Assembly (NCBI GenBank): GCA_001464035.1
Contig: LNEC01000017.1
Coordinates: 372,001 to 436,000 of the forward strand
DNA: 64,000 nt
Origin: Bradyrhizobiaceae bacterium Ga0074131
GTDB taxonomy: Bacteria; Pseudomonadota; Alphaproteobacteria; Rhizobiales; Xanthobacteraceae
Direction: 5' to 3'
The translations under genes were made by a program, and so were the position numbers. Below the pieces are notes generated by a model that was not told the origin of the DNA, searched no databases, and saw nothing but the letters and a program-made list of their open reading frames with translations. Shown here one piece after another: positions 21,338 through 30,123 of this stretch (the stretch's first letter is position 1; the number at the start of each line of letters is the position of its first letter).

Positions 21338-21979
21338 TCAGCCCGCGGCGACCGCGCCGCGCTCGATGCGGAAGGTGCGATCGAGCAGGTCGATGACGTG
21401 AGTCTCGTTGGATTCCGACATCAGAACCGAGACCCCCTCGCCCTTGAGGTTTGAGAGAACTTCGCCGAGCCGGCGGGCCAGCGCCGGCGCCAAGCCCTCG
21501 AACGGCTCGTCCAGCACGAGCAGACGGCGCCCCGCCATCAATGCGCGGGCGAGCGCCACCATTTTCTGCTGGCCACCGGAAAGTTCGAGCGCCCGGCGGC
21601 GCCTGAAGTTAGCAACCTCGGGCATCAGCGCGTAGATGCGCTCGAGGCGTTCTCGCGCATCCACCGAGCCGGTGGCCAAAGCCGGCAGCAGAATGTTTTC
21701 CTCAACCGCGAATTCCGGCACCAGCCGGCGATCTTCCGGCATGTAACCGAGCCCGAGCGCCGCGCGGCGATGCGCCGGCTCGGCCAGCAGATCGACGCCG
21801 TCCAGGGTCATGATGCCCCGCGCCGGCAGCGCGCCCATCAATGCCCGCATCAGCGTCGTCTTGCCGGCGCCATTGCGCCCGATCAGGCCGGAGAACTGCC
21901 GTTCGCCGAGCGAGAGTTGCGCATCGCGGATGATCTCGATGGCGCCGATCGAGACATGCAGCGCGGATACCTCAAGCAT
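21338..21979 (-). CDS. HAAT-type ABC transporter ATP-binding protein (LivF-like)
   Basis: A 213-residue cytoplasmic ATPase, last in a five-gene operon. Walker A is GRNGAGKTT near residue 35. The signature is LSGGQQKMVALARALM, followed by Walker B LLVLDEPFEGLAP. The N-terminus MLEVSALHVSIGAIEIIRD is typical of LivF. Its start overlaps the livG stop by 8 bp, which suggests translational coupling. It powers import of an amino acid, amide or similar ligand together with the next four genes. Confidence 0.9.
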   Translation of the reverse strand: MLEVSALHVSIGAIEIIRDAQLSLGERQFSGLIGRNGAGKTTLMRALMGALPARGIMTLDGVDLLAEPAHRRAALGLGYMPEDRRLVPEFAVEENILLPALATGSVDARERLERIYALMPEVANFRRRRALELSGGQQKMVALARALMAGRRLLVLDEPFEGLAPALARRLGEVLSNLKGEGVSVLMSESNETHVIDLLDRTFRIERGAVAAG

Positions 21980-22775
21980 GGGACGCCCTGCCGGCGCTGA
22001 GTTTGCCGTCCTTCGACCGGATCAGCGTTCCCGTGATGAATTCGCGCACGCGCTCGTCGCCGAGCGCCTCGGCGGGTGAGCCGTCCGCGATCACGGTGCC
22101 GTCGTAAAACGCCAGCACGCGGTCGGCAAAGCGCTGCACGATCTCCATGTCGTGCTCGACGAACAGGATGGTCGTACCGCGCGCCTTCAACGCACCCATG
22201 ATGACATCCATCAGGCCAAACTTCTCCTCCAGGCTGATCCCGCTGGTCGGCTCATCGAGCAGCAGGACGCGTGGATTGCCCGCCGTTGCCATCGCGATGT
22301 CGAGCAGCTTGCGCACGCCCTGGGGCAGCGTTGACGCCAGGGCGTCGCGGAACTGGGCGATCTGGAACTGGGCAATGGCCGTTTCGGCATCGGCAGATGT
22401 CTCGGCGGAAACAAAACGCGACAGCGCCGCGCCGATCACGGAGGTGCCGGAACGGGCGATTGCGGTTGCCGCGCACAGGTTTTCGAACACGCTGAAGGTC
22501 GGAAAGACCTGCGCCACCTGAAAGGAGCGCGCTATACCGAGCCGCATGATGGTGCGCGACGGCAGCCCGGTGATGTCCCTGTCCTCGAACCGGATGGTGC
22601 CGGCCGACGGCGTCAGATGGCCGGTGATCATGTTGACGAACGTCGTCTTGCCGGCGCCATTGGCGCCAATGATCCCGACGGTTTGCCCCTGCGGGATGTC
22701 CACATTGATATCGCGGGCGGCGACGACCTGACCGAAGGTCTTTTCCAGGCCGTTGACGGAAAGCAGCGCGCTCAT
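21972..22775 (-). CDS. HAAT-type ABC transporter ATP-binding protein (LivG-like)
   Basis: A 267-residue ATPase from ATG 22775 (MSALLSVNGLEKTFGQVVAA), whose ATG overlaps the stop of the upstream permease (ATGA). Walker A is GANGAGKTT, and the LivG-specific insertion with ARSFQVAQVFPTFSVFENLC is present. The signature region is LPQGVRKLLDIAMATAGNPRVLLLDEPTSGI, where the usual LSGGQ is replaced by LPQGV. This substitution is found in parts of the family. Confidence 0.9.
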   Translation of the reverse strand: MSALLSVNGLEKTFGQVVAARDINVDIPQGQTVGIIGANGAGKTTFVNMITGHLTPSAGTIRFEDRDITGLPSRTIMRLGIARSFQVAQVFPTFSVFENLCAATAIARSGTSVIGAALSRFVSAETSADAETAIAQFQIAQFRDALASTLPQGVRKLLDIAMATAGNPRVLLLDEPTSGISLEEKFGLMDVIMGALKARGTTILFVEHDMEIVQRFADRVLAFYDGTVIADGSPAEALGDERVREFITGTLIRSKDGKLSAGRASHA

Positions 22776-23725
22776 GCCGCACCCTTTTCGGGAGCGGTCG
22801 CGCGTTTGCGGATCATCAGCGAGCCGAGCCCCTCGGGCACGAACAGGATCGTCAACAGCAGCACCGATCCCAGGATCAGTTGCCAGCCCCCGGGCAGCAA
22901 GGCGACCGCGATGGTGCGGACAATCTCGAACAACAGGGCGCCGAGAAACGCTGCGGGAACCGATGCGGCGCCCGCCAGGATGGTCACGAACACGAATCCG
23001 CCCGACGTGGTCCAATAGGCCATCTGCGGATCGACATGGCTGATCGACAGCGCCGCCAGCGCGCCGCCGGCGCCCGCCAGGGCGGCGGAAATGGTCAACT
23101 TCAAATGCACCAGCCGGGTCACGGAAATGCCGAGATATTCGACACGAATTTCATTGTCGCGGATCGCGCCCGCAAGCTGGCCGGCCACCGAACCGAGATA
23201 GGCCGAGACGCCCAGCCAGGCCGAAAACACCATGCCAAGCGCCAGCCAGAACAGCGCGAAGGTATAGCCGGGACCGCGCGGCTTCATACCGAAAAAGCTG
23301 GCCTGCGCCACATTGATGCCGTCGGTCGATCCCAGCGTCTCGGATTTCACCAGCACGCCGTAGAGGATCATCGATAGCGCCAGACTGAGCATGGCGAAAA
23401 AGATCTCGCGATACTGCGCGAGCAGGAAACCGACGACGAAGGCCACCAGCGCCGCCATGGTTACGGCGAGCGCAATCAGCAAAAACGCGTCCGTCACCCC
23501 GAACCAGCGCCCCGACAGCGCGACCGTGTAGGCCCCGGTCGCGAAAAACAGGGCCTGGCCGAAGGGCACCAGGCCGCCGCGCCACAGGATGATCAGGCCG
23601 CAGACGACGAGCCCGGTGGACATTGCCAGGGTGACCAGCGAAATCAGCCAGAGCGGCGTGAACGGCGCGGCCGCGCCCAATCCGCCGAGGATCGCCGCGC
23701 CCAGGAGAATGCGAAGTCCGGTCAT
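22772..23725 (-). CDS. HAAT-type ABC transporter permease (LivM-like)
   Basis: A 317-residue inner-membrane permease with about eight to ten hydrophobic segments (LWLISLVTLAMSTGLVVCGLIILWRGG; FLLIALAVTMAALVAFVVGFLLA). The cytoplasmic coupling region IRDNEIRVEYLGISVTRLVHLKL is the LivM EAA-like loop that contacts the ATPase. The start ATG 23725 (MTGLRILLGAAILGGLGAAA) is adjacent to the livH stop. It forms the translocation pathway together with the LivH-like protein. Confidence 0.9.
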   Translation of the reverse strand: MTGLRILLGAAILGGLGAAAPFTPLWLISLVTLAMSTGLVVCGLIILWRGGLVPFGQALFFATGAYTVALSGRWFGVTDAFLLIALAVTMAALVAFVVGFLLAQYREIFFAMLSLALSMILYGVLVKSETLGSTDGINVAQASFFGMKPRGPGYTFALFWLALGMVFSAWLGVSAYLGSVAGQLAGAIRDNEIRVEYLGISVTRLVHLKLTISAALAGAGGALAALSISHVDPQMAYWTTSGGFVFVTILAGAASVPAAFLGALLFEIVRTIAVALLPGGWQLILGSVLLLTILFVPEGLGSLMIRKRATAPEKGAA

Positions 23726-23726
23726 G

Positions 23727-24623
23727 TCAGATTTTTCTCGGTTGAGCGCGGCTGAACAGGCCTTGCGGGCGGAACACGAGAACCAGCGCCATCACCGCGT
23801 AGATCGAGAACAATTCGAGTTGCGGTATCAGATGAACGGCACCGGCGCGGAACAATCCGACGATCAGGGCGCCGACCAGCGCGCCCTCCATCGAGCCCAT
23901 TCCGCCGATCGCCACCACCGCGAAGGCGAGCACGATGACCTCGACCCCGAGGCCGGGGGTCACCGATATCTTGGGAGCGGTCAACGCGCCGCCGAGCGCA
24001 CCCAGCACCGCGCCGACCAGAAACGTCACGGTATAGACCCGGGAGACATCGACGCCGAATGCTGCGGCGGTTTCGCGATCGTAGATCACGGCCGTCAACA
24101 GCCGTCCAAAGGTCGTCTTCTTGATGGTGTAGGAGGCCGCGATCGCCAGCAAGGCCGCAAACCCGACCAGACCGATGTCGTACACCGACAACGGCAATCC
24201 ACCGACTGTGAAGCTGCCGGCCTCGGTGTAGGGCTGGTACGCCGACCTGCCGTCGGTACCCCAGATCAGGATCAGCACATCTTCCAGAATCAGAAACAGC
24301 GCGTAGGTGATGAGAACGACGACGACTTCGTCCTTGCCGTAGACGCGGCGAAGAAAGACCCGCTCCAGGATGTAGCCCATCAGCAGGCCGATTGCGATCG
24401 CGGCCGTGGCAATCGCCAGATAGCCTCCGACCACGGGCCAGCCGCGGTCGAAATACAGACCGATCGCCGTCGCCGCCGCATAGGCGCCGAAGGCATAGAA
24501 CGCGCCGTGGGCGACATTCAAAATCTTCATGACGCCGAAAATCAGCGTCAGGCCGATGGCGACGACAAACAGCCAGGCGGCATAAACCAATCCATCGGTA
24601 ACGATGGCGATAACCGTGATCAC
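23727..24623 (-). CDS. HAAT-type ABC transporter permease (LivH-like)
   Basis: A 298-residue permease with about eight membrane spans. The N-terminus MITVIAIVTDGLVYAAWLFVVAIGLTLIFGVMKILNVAHGAFYAFGAY is a standard LivH start, and GVDVSRVYTVTFLVGAVLGALGGAL covers the coupling loop. It is the second gene of the operon after the binding protein, 76 bp downstream of its stop. Confidence 0.9.
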   Translation of the reverse strand: MITVIAIVTDGLVYAAWLFVVAIGLTLIFGVMKILNVAHGAFYAFGAYAAATAIGLYFDRGWPVVGGYLAIATAAIAIGLLMGYILERVFLRRVYGKDEVVVVLITYALFLILEDVLILIWGTDGRSAYQPYTEAGSFTVGGLPLSVYDIGLVGFAALLAIAASYTIKKTTFGRLLTAVIYDRETAAAFGVDVSRVYTVTFLVGAVLGALGGALTAPKISVTPGLGVEVIVLAFAVVAIGGMGSMEGALVGALIVGLFRAGAVHLIPQLELFSIYAVMALVLVFRPQGLFSRAQPRKI

Positions 24624-24699
24624 CGTATGCCGCCCCTTACGTCGTCAAATGCAGCTGATCTGCAGCCGGATGCGCCGGCTGCAGGCAATCGTGCGGCGC

Positions 24700-26022
24700 C
24701 TAGTTGCATTTGGCTCCGGGCATGCCGGCCTCAAGCCAGGCCGTCGAGGTCATGTTGGCCGGCGGGTTTACGCATTCGGCGGGATAGCGGACGATGTCGA
24801 CGATTTCGGGTTTGCCTTCCGCCTTGTTGAAGCGAAAGCTGCCGTAGGCGATATCGGCGATACCCTGGTGGCCGTTGCCGATCGCCATGCGGATCTTGGC
24901 GCTCGGGCCCTCGAACTCGATGCCCTCGAACGCCTTCACCACATCGTCGATTGCGGGCTGCTGGCCACCCTTGGCCGCCGCCGCCTTCTCCCATGCCGCC
25001 TTGAGGCCGAGGATCGACTGCGCCATGTGATAGGCCGGATAGGTCGGCGCCGTGGCGAAGCGATCCTCGTAGACCTGGCGGAACCACCTGTTCAAGGGCG
25101 TGTCGGGCGCCATCACCCCGTGCGGGCCGCGGGCTCCAATGATCGTACCATCCGGGATCTTGGCGCCGAGCCGGAACATGGCCGTCTCACCCGCCGTATA
25201 GACCATGGTGGAGCGCGCCGGCAGACCGCGGGCGCCACTCTGGACGATGAAGCTCTCGAGATCGCCGTCCCAGAAGCTGGAATGCACCACCTTGGAATTG
25301 GTGGTCAGCAGCGCCGAGATCTCCGCACCGAACTCGCCCGCGAACAACTTCGGCAACAACTCCTTGTCGACGGTCGCCTTGGGCGCGAGCGCCTTCATGG
25401 CGGCAACAAAATCACGCCAGCTGTCCTGTCCCCAGGCGTAGTTCTGGTTGATGCCTGAAAATGAAGCGAGGTCCGGGAACTTCTTCAGCACGTAGCGAGC
25501 GGCCGCGACGTTATCCATGGTGGCGTGCGGCGTCGCGCGAAACACATATTTGAGCGGCCTTTCCTCGAAGATTCGCGGCGTCCCGCAATCCCAGAACACG
25601 GTCAGTGCCTTCAGCTCCTCCGCAACGGGCGCCACCGCGAGGCAATTGCCCGACGAGATATATCCGACGACCGCATTCATGCCGTCACGTTGAACGAGGT
25701 TGCGGAATTCAGTGACCTGATTTGCCGAAGACCCGGCCTCGTCGACGAACTTCGGCACGATGGTCGCACCGGCGAGACCGGCGGTCGCATAGGGCGCAGG
25801 CACTTTGCCGGCGTTGAGCATTTCGATCATGATTTCGGCGGAGTTGCGCCCGGGAATACCGAAGGGGCCGGCGGCCGGTCCGGTCAGGAAGGTGACGAGA
25901 CCCAGTTTGACCGGGGGGACCGCTGGGGCGGTCTGTGCGCCCGCCACGGCCGGCATGGCGGCGAGCAACGCCGCCACCGATACTTTGCGCACCCACCACG
26001 CGCTTGCCGTCATACCCTGCAT
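24700..26022 (-). CDS. HAAT-type ABC transporter substrate-binding protein
   Basis: A 440-residue periplasmic binding protein, first gene of the operon. The signal peptide is MQGMTASAWWVRKVSVAALLAAMPAVAGAQ. The mature type I periplasmic-binding fold begins VKLGLVTFLTGPAAGPFGIPGRN and includes VVGYISSGNCLAVAPVAEE in the hinge and ligand region. The ligand cannot be told from sequence: branched-chain amino acids, aromatic acids or urea-like compounds are all possible. No enzyme gene is attached to this operon to suggest one. Confidence 0.88.
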   Translation of the reverse strand: MQGMTASAWWVRKVSVAALLAAMPAVAGAQTAPAVPPVKLGLVTFLTGPAAGPFGIPGRNSAEIMIEMLNAGKVPAPYATAGLAGATIVPKFVDEAGSSANQVTEFRNLVQRDGMNAVVGYISSGNCLAVAPVAEELKALTVFWDCGTPRIFEERPLKYVFRATPHATMDNVAAARYVLKKFPDLASFSGINQNYAWGQDSWRDFVAAMKALAPKATVDKELLPKLFAGEFGAEISALLTTNSKVVHSSFWDGDLESFIVQSGARGLPARSTMVYTAGETAMFRLGAKIPDGTIIGARGPHGVMAPDTPLNRWFRQVYEDRFATAPTYPAYHMAQSILGLKAAWEKAAAAKGGQQPAIDDVVKAFEGIEFEGPSAKIRMAIGNGHQGIADIAYGSFRFNKAEGKPEIVDIVRYPAECVNPPANMTSTAWLEAGMPGAKCN

Positions 26023-26284
26023 GTGAATCCTCCCCCGAGATGATCTTTTTTTCAGCCGGTATGGCTGTTGCGGAGAAGTCTAAGCGCGATCGCGGGCGAT
26101 GCCAATATGGCGACGTGGCTGCCCCGCGGCGTATGGTGCAGCGCATTCGGCCACCTGCGGTTGACTAAAGCACCGCCGCACCCGGTCATTGAGCCGGTTG
26201 TTCTTTGAGGTGCCGCAACACCCGATCGCGCCAGTGATCCAATAAGGCATGGAGGACGTATAGATAACCAGAAGCCTGACGAGC

Positions 26285-26647
26285 ATGATGATGAGAACGC
26301 GGACGAGAGACTTTCCTGGCACCGATCACGAAACCAGCGAACAGCTTGCGCTTGAGGTTGCCCGCGACGAGGAAGCCATCATCAACGCGATAATCGAGCT
26401 GCGGCAGACCAATCCGATGAGCCTGGAGGCCATCGGCTTCTTGCTGGGAACCGACCCGAGTCAGATTTCACGATATCTGAAGGGCAATTCGAGCGTCACG
26501 ATCACCAACTACCTCCGGATAGCCCGCGCGTTGGGATATCGCTGCCAAGTTGTTCTGGAAGCCGCCGATTCAGGAAATGCGGCCTTGTCCGATCTGAAAA
26601 TCGCTTCCCACAAGGTCTGCAACGCGCGCCGCTCCCCGGCCTCATGA
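26285..26647 (+). CDS. XRE-type helix-turn-helix protein
   Basis: A 120-residue DNA-binding protein from ATG 26285 (MMMRTRTRDFPGTDHETSEQ). The helix-turn-helix spans about 42-88: MSLEAIGFLLGTDPSQISRYLKGNSSVTITNYLRIARALG. The helical N-terminal part EQLALEVARDEEAIINAIIELRQT may serve dimerisation. It is single-standing, so it could be an orphan antitoxin-like or regulatory protein; no toxin gene adjoins it. Confidence 0.78.
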   Translation: MMMRTRTRDFPGTDHETSEQLALEVARDEEAIINAIIELRQTNPMSLEAIGFLLGTDPSQISRYLKGNSSVTITNYLRIARALGYRCQVVLEAADSGNAALSDLKIASHKVCNARRSPAS

Positions 26648-26734
26648 CGAGATGATCTGGGCATTGCCAGTGTCCGGCCTGGCCGGCCTACTGGCGGGGC
26701 TTCGTCGCCTGCGGAAAATTGTTCGGTTGTCCGG

Positions 26735-26764
26735 TGATCCAACCTTCGTTCGATCCCGTATCAA
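26735..26764 (+). promoter_or_regulatory. Candidate RpoE/ECF-type promoter upstream of folE
   Basis: TGATCC at 26735-26740, then 18 bases, then TATCAA at 26759-26764. TGATCC is the -35 element known for RpoE-ChrR-controlled promoters; the -10 match is only partial. It lies about 145 bp upstream of folE and could put folE under the sigma factor two genes downstream. This is a weak single-site match. Confidence 0.3.
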
Positions 26765-26909
26765 TCTGCACCGAGATACTCCAGTTGTTCGACTCGTAAC
26801 TCGGCAGTGAGGCCCCGGTCGACACGCCCCCTCGACCGGGGTGCTTCGCTTGGACTCATAACATCCGTTGGGGTGCGTGAAACAACTGCCAATTGCGAAG
26901 GACTGCGCA

Positions 26910-27515
26910 TTGAACATTCAAATCAGTGACTTTCGGCGGGATTCAAGTGACGCGCCTTCGCGTGAGGAGGCGGAAGCCGCGTTCCGAACCATCATTCGCT
27001 GGGCCGGCGACGATCCCGATCGTCCCGGGCTGCTTGAAACACCGTCCAGGGCGGCCCGTGCTTTCAGGGAATACTTCGCCGGCTACGAACAGGACCCGCT
27101 CGCGATCCTGGACAAGACGTTCGGCGAAACCGGCGGCTACGAGGAAATGGTCGTCCTGCGCGGCATATCGTTCGAAAGCCACTGCGAACATCATCTCGCG
27201 CCCATTATCGGCCAGGCGTGGGTCGCCTACGTCCCCAACGGCCGGGTCGTCGGGCTCTCCAAGCTTGCCAGGGTCGTAGACGCCTATGCCAAGAGGCTGC
27301 AGATCCAGGAGCGAATGACTTCGGAGATCGCCGCCGCCGTCCAGCAAGTGCTGCAACCCCAGGGCGTCGGCGTGGTGATCAAGGCTACTCACCACTGCCT
27401 GTTGAGCCGGGGCGTTCAGAAGGTCGGAGCGGAAATGGTGACGAGCTGCATGCTTGGCTGCTTTCGCGATAACGCGGCCACGCGCCAGGAGTTTCTGGCC
27501 ATGACCAAGCAATGA
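26910..27515 (+). CDS. folE: GTP cyclohydrolase I
   Basis: A 201-residue enzyme that converts GTP to 7,8-dihydroneopterin triphosphate, the first step of folate and pterin synthesis. The preferred start is TTG 26910 ([20 protein letters not shown]) with GAAGGA 8 bases upstream; a TTG at 26868 is also in frame. Zinc and active-site residues are present: [13 protein letters not shown] and [21 protein letters not shown]. It sits directly upstream of an ECF sigma factor. This suggests a stress-linked folE copy rather than the housekeeping one (inference). Confidence 0.93.
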   Translation: MNIQISDFRRDSSDAPSREEAEAAFRTIIRWAGDDPDRPGLLETPSRAARAFREYFAGYEQDPLAILDKTFGETGGYEEMVVLRGISFESHCEHHLAPIIGQAWVAYVPNGRVVGLSKLARVVDAYAKRLQIQERMTSEIAAAVQQVLQPQGVGVVIKATHHCLLSRGVQKVGAEMVTSCMLGCFRDNAATRQEFLAMTKQ

Positions 27516-27691
27516 CACTGCTCGGTACATTGACGCTCGCGCCGGACAGTCGCCATCCGACATCCTGGGCCGGGGCGATCGGCGGTCTGGGCAACAACCT
27601 GCTTGTCGGGCTAGTGTTCGAACTCCCGTTGGCCGTCCGGTTCCACCAACTTCGATTCGGCGTGGCGCAGACGCGGAGCAAGCCTGAGGAT

Positions 27692-28291
27692 ATGATGGTC
27701 GCGCAAGGAATCCGTCCCGGCGACCCGCGGTCGAGAGCAGCGGAATTCGCCGAATGCATCGGCCAGATTGCAAACGACCGGAGCGAGACCGCGTTCGATG
27801 TTCTGTTCCGGCATTTCGCCCCACGGATCAAGTCGTACTGTATGAGGTTGGGCGCCGATGCTTCCGGTGCGGAGGAAATCACGCAGGAAGCGATGGTTTC
27901 GATCTGGCGAAACGCCGCACAATTCGATCCGTCGAGGGCGTCGGCGTCAACATGGATTTTCACGATAGCAAGAAATCTCAGCATCGACCGGTTTCGCAAG
28001 GGCCGTCGGCCCGAATTCGACCCGAATGACCCCGCGCTGGTTCCTGAGGATCAGCAGACCCCGGACCGTCTGGTCGAGAAGACCGAGATGGAAGAGAACG
28101 TTCGGAAGATCATGGAATCTCTGTCTTCCAACCAGAGACATGTCCTGATGCTTTCCTTCTATGAGAATCTTTCGCACGGCGAAATTTCCAGGCAGCTCAA
28201 TCTGCCGGTCGGCACGGTGAAATCCCGAATACGGCTGGCGTTCGCCAAGATTCGCTCCGCCCTCGATGCATCACATGGAGCAGGCCAATGA
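27692..28291 (+). CDS. rpoE: RpoE-type ECF sigma factor (ChrR partner)
   Basis: A 199-residue sigma factor with region 2 (FDVLFRHFAPRIKSYCMRLGADASGAEEITQEAMVSIWRNAAQFDPSRASASTWIFTIARNLSIDRFRK in successive pieces) and region 4 (LSSNQRHVLMLSFYENLSHGEISRQLNLPVGTVKSRIRLAFAKI). The start ATG 27692 has GAGG just upstream; the frame opens at 27512 without a family match. It overlaps the downstream anti-sigma gene by 4 bp (ATGA). The partner belongs to the ChrR family, so this is an ECF11-like pair, which in Rhodobacter responds to singlet oxygen. Confidence 0.9.
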   Translation: MMVAQGIRPGDPRSRAAEFAECIGQIANDRSETAFDVLFRHFAPRIKSYCMRLGADASGAEEITQEAMVSIWRNAAQFDPSRASASTWIFTIARNLSIDRFRKGRRPEFDPNDPALVPEDQQTPDRLVEKTEMEENVRKIMESLSSNQRHVLMLSFYENLSHGEISRQLNLPVGTVKSRIRLAFAKIRSALDASHGAGQ

Positions 28292-28944
28292 CCATCAGAT
28301 TTCATATTAGCAATGAAATCCTGCTGAGCTACTCGGCGGGAACCCTGGATGAGGCGTCCAGCCTGCTTGTCGCCACCCATCTTGCGCTCTGCCCGCATTG
28401 CCGCGCGCGCAACGATGCGGCTGACTCGCTCGGCGGCTTTTTGCTGGATTCTCTCGAAGCGACGTCGATATCCCCTGCCATGCGGGACACCGTGCTGTCG
28501 CGGATCAGGAACGAGATATCGACCGGCGAGGCCAAGTCTCCGCCGCGCGTGTTCGCGAACGCGATCATTCCCGATCCGCTACGAAGTTACCTCGGCGGAG
28601 ACATCGACGATCTCAGGTGGAACCGGCTCGCACCCCGCGTGCAGCAGATCCTCATCGCTACCGCCGACCAACGCTCCAAGGCCCGACTGCTGCGTTTTCA
28701 AAGCAGCTTGACGGTTCCGTCGCATGGACACAACGGGCGCGAACTGACTCTCGTTCTCGCGGGAAGCCTGTGTGATCGCGATACCGTCCTTTATCGGGGC
28801 GATGTTGCAGAGACCGACGAAGACACCGAGCATCAGCCCTTTGCCGGTCCCGGCGAAGACTGCATCTGTCTTGCCGTGACCGACGCCCCGCTGCGGTTCA
28901 AGAGCATTTTCGCCCGTTTGCTGCAGCCGCTTTTCGGAATCTAG
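28288..28944 (+). CDS. chrR: ChrR-type zinc anti-sigma factor
   Basis: A 218-residue anti-sigma factor. The zinc-binding anti-sigma motif HxxxCxxC is H31, C35, C38 in VATHLALCPHC. A C-terminal cupin domain (about 110-200, QSSLTVPSHGHNGRELTLVLAGSL ... GPGEDCICLAV) matches ChrR, whose cupin senses the signal. The expected cupin His residues are visible in PSHGHNGRE. It is cytoplasmic with no membrane span. It overlaps the sigma gene, so they should be made in fixed ratio and form an inactive complex until stress. Confidence 0.9.
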   Translation: MTIRFHISNEILLSYSAGTLDEASSLLVATHLALCPHCRARNDAADSLGGFLLDSLEATSISPAMRDTVLSRIRNEISTGEAKSPPRVFANAIIPDPLRSYLGGDIDDLRWNRLAPRVQQILIATADQRSKARLLRFQSSLTVPSHGHNGRELTLVLAGSLCDRDTVLYRGDVAETDEDTEHQPFAGPGEDCICLAVTDAPLRFKSIFARLLQPLFGI

Positions 28945-28962
28945 TACTATTGGGGGATCGAC

Positions 28963-29370
28963 ATGCTCCGTTATGCAATTGCCTACATCGCGACAGGTGC
29001 TGTCTTTCTCGGCGCCGACTACGTCTGGCTCAGTCGCACCATGGGCTTCTACAAGAATTCCATTGGCCATCTGCTGTCGGAAAAGCCGAATCTTGTCGCG
29101 GCGACGGCATTCTACCTGATTTATGTGGTCGGAATGGTCGTGTTCGCCGTCATGCCGGCGGCGAGGAACGACTCGTGGGTTTCAGCCGTGCTGCTGGGCG
29201 GGCTGCTCGGGCTGGTCGCATACGCGACCTACGACCTTACCAACCTTGCGACGCTCAGCCGCTGGCCTCTGATCGTTACGGTCGTCGACTTGATGTGGGG
29301 AACGTTTGTGACGGCGCTGTCGGCACTGGCAGGCTACATCGCGGTCCGGACATTGGCGCCAATCGAGTGA
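28963..29370 (+). CDS. DUF2177 family membrane protein
   Basis: A 135-residue inner-membrane protein with four hydrophobic segments (AIAYIATGAVFLGADYVWLS; AATAFYLIYVVGMVVFAVMPA; VSAVLLGGLLGLVAYATYDLTNLATL; TVVDLMWGTFVTALSALAGYIAV). The motif ATYDLTNLATLSRWP and the aspartates in membrane segments mark DUF2177. It is 18 bp after chrR, so almost certainly in the same transcript. DUF2177 genes often accompany RpoE-ChrR loci, and function is unknown. Confidence 0.88.
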   Translation: MLRYAIAYIATGAVFLGADYVWLSRTMGFYKNSIGHLLSEKPNLVAATAFYLIYVVGMVVFAVMPAARNDSWVSAVLLGGLLGLVAYATYDLTNLATLSRWPLIVTVVDLMWGTFVTALSALAGYIAVRTLAPIE

Positions 29371-29375
29371 ATACG

Positions 29376-30017
29376 ATGCGCATCATGACCGCGGCGGAGT
29401 CCGCATCGGGGAAGCTCGAACACCAGCTGGCGCGGATTGCCGCCGTGAAGGATCAGGCGGCGTTTGCCGAAATCTACGCCGCTACCAGGGGCAAGCTGTT
29501 TTCGACCGTTCTCATGATCGTCAAGCGGTCGGATCTGGCCGAGGAGATTATCCAGGATACCTATGTCCGCATCTGGTCGAACGCGGGCTCATACCGTGCG
29601 TCATCCGGATCGCCGATGACCTGGATGATTGCGATCGCCCGGAATCTTGCGATCGACAATGTCAGAAAGCCGAACCGGGAAGTTTACGCCGGCGAATCGG
29701 TGCTGCTCGAGTTCCGCAGTGAACTTCCGTCCGCCGCTGAAGCCATCGAGGCAGCGGAGGACCATCGAACCGCCATGGTGCTGCAGCAGAAGGTGTTTTC
29801 CGCCCTGCAGGCGCTCGATCCGGCGCGACGAAATCTCATTATCGCTGCCTATATCAACGGCGAAAGCCGCGAGCAGCTTTCGAACCGAACCGGGGTTCCC
29901 GTCAATACCATCAAGACCTGGATCCGACGGGCCTTGCTGGAAGTCGGGGCAATTCTCCGAAACTCGGACGGTGACAAGAACGTTTCCGCCATAGCGCGCC
30001 CCGCGTTGAGCCGATGA
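29376..30017 (+). CDS. Second ECF-type sigma factor, no adjacent anti-sigma
   Basis: A 213-residue ECF sigma factor from ATG 29376 (MRIMTAAESASGKLEHQLAR), 5 bp after the DUF2177 stop. Region 2 is DQAAFAEIYAATRGKLFSTVLMIVKRSDLAEEIIQDTYVRIW, then SPMTWMIAIARNLAIDNVRKP. Region 4 is LQALDPARRNLIIAAYINGESREQLSNRTGVPVNTIKTWIRRALLEV. No anti-sigma gene follows: the next gene is an MFS transporter. Sigma factors of this sort often have a downstream anchored anti-sigma (RskA/ anti-sigma-K type), so its absence is notable. It may answer to ChrR or be cotranscriptionally controlled by the first sigma factor. Confidence 0.87.
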   Translation: MRIMTAAESASGKLEHQLARIAAVKDQAAFAEIYAATRGKLFSTVLMIVKRSDLAEEIIQDTYVRIWSNAGSYRASSGSPMTWMIAIARNLAIDNVRKPNREVYAGESVLLEFRSELPSAAEAIEAAEDHRTAMVLQQKVFSALQALDPARRNLIIAAYINGESREQLSNRTGVPVNTIKTWIRRALLEVGAILRNSDGDKNVSAIARPALSR

Positions 30018-30123
30018 CCGACCTTGGGCTGACGTCACGGGACTTTCCCGACGCATCCGGTTAAGGCATGGATGGCTGCGGCCGCTGGCCGATAGCCGAA
30101 GGTTTCCGTCCGAAAGGACCAAG

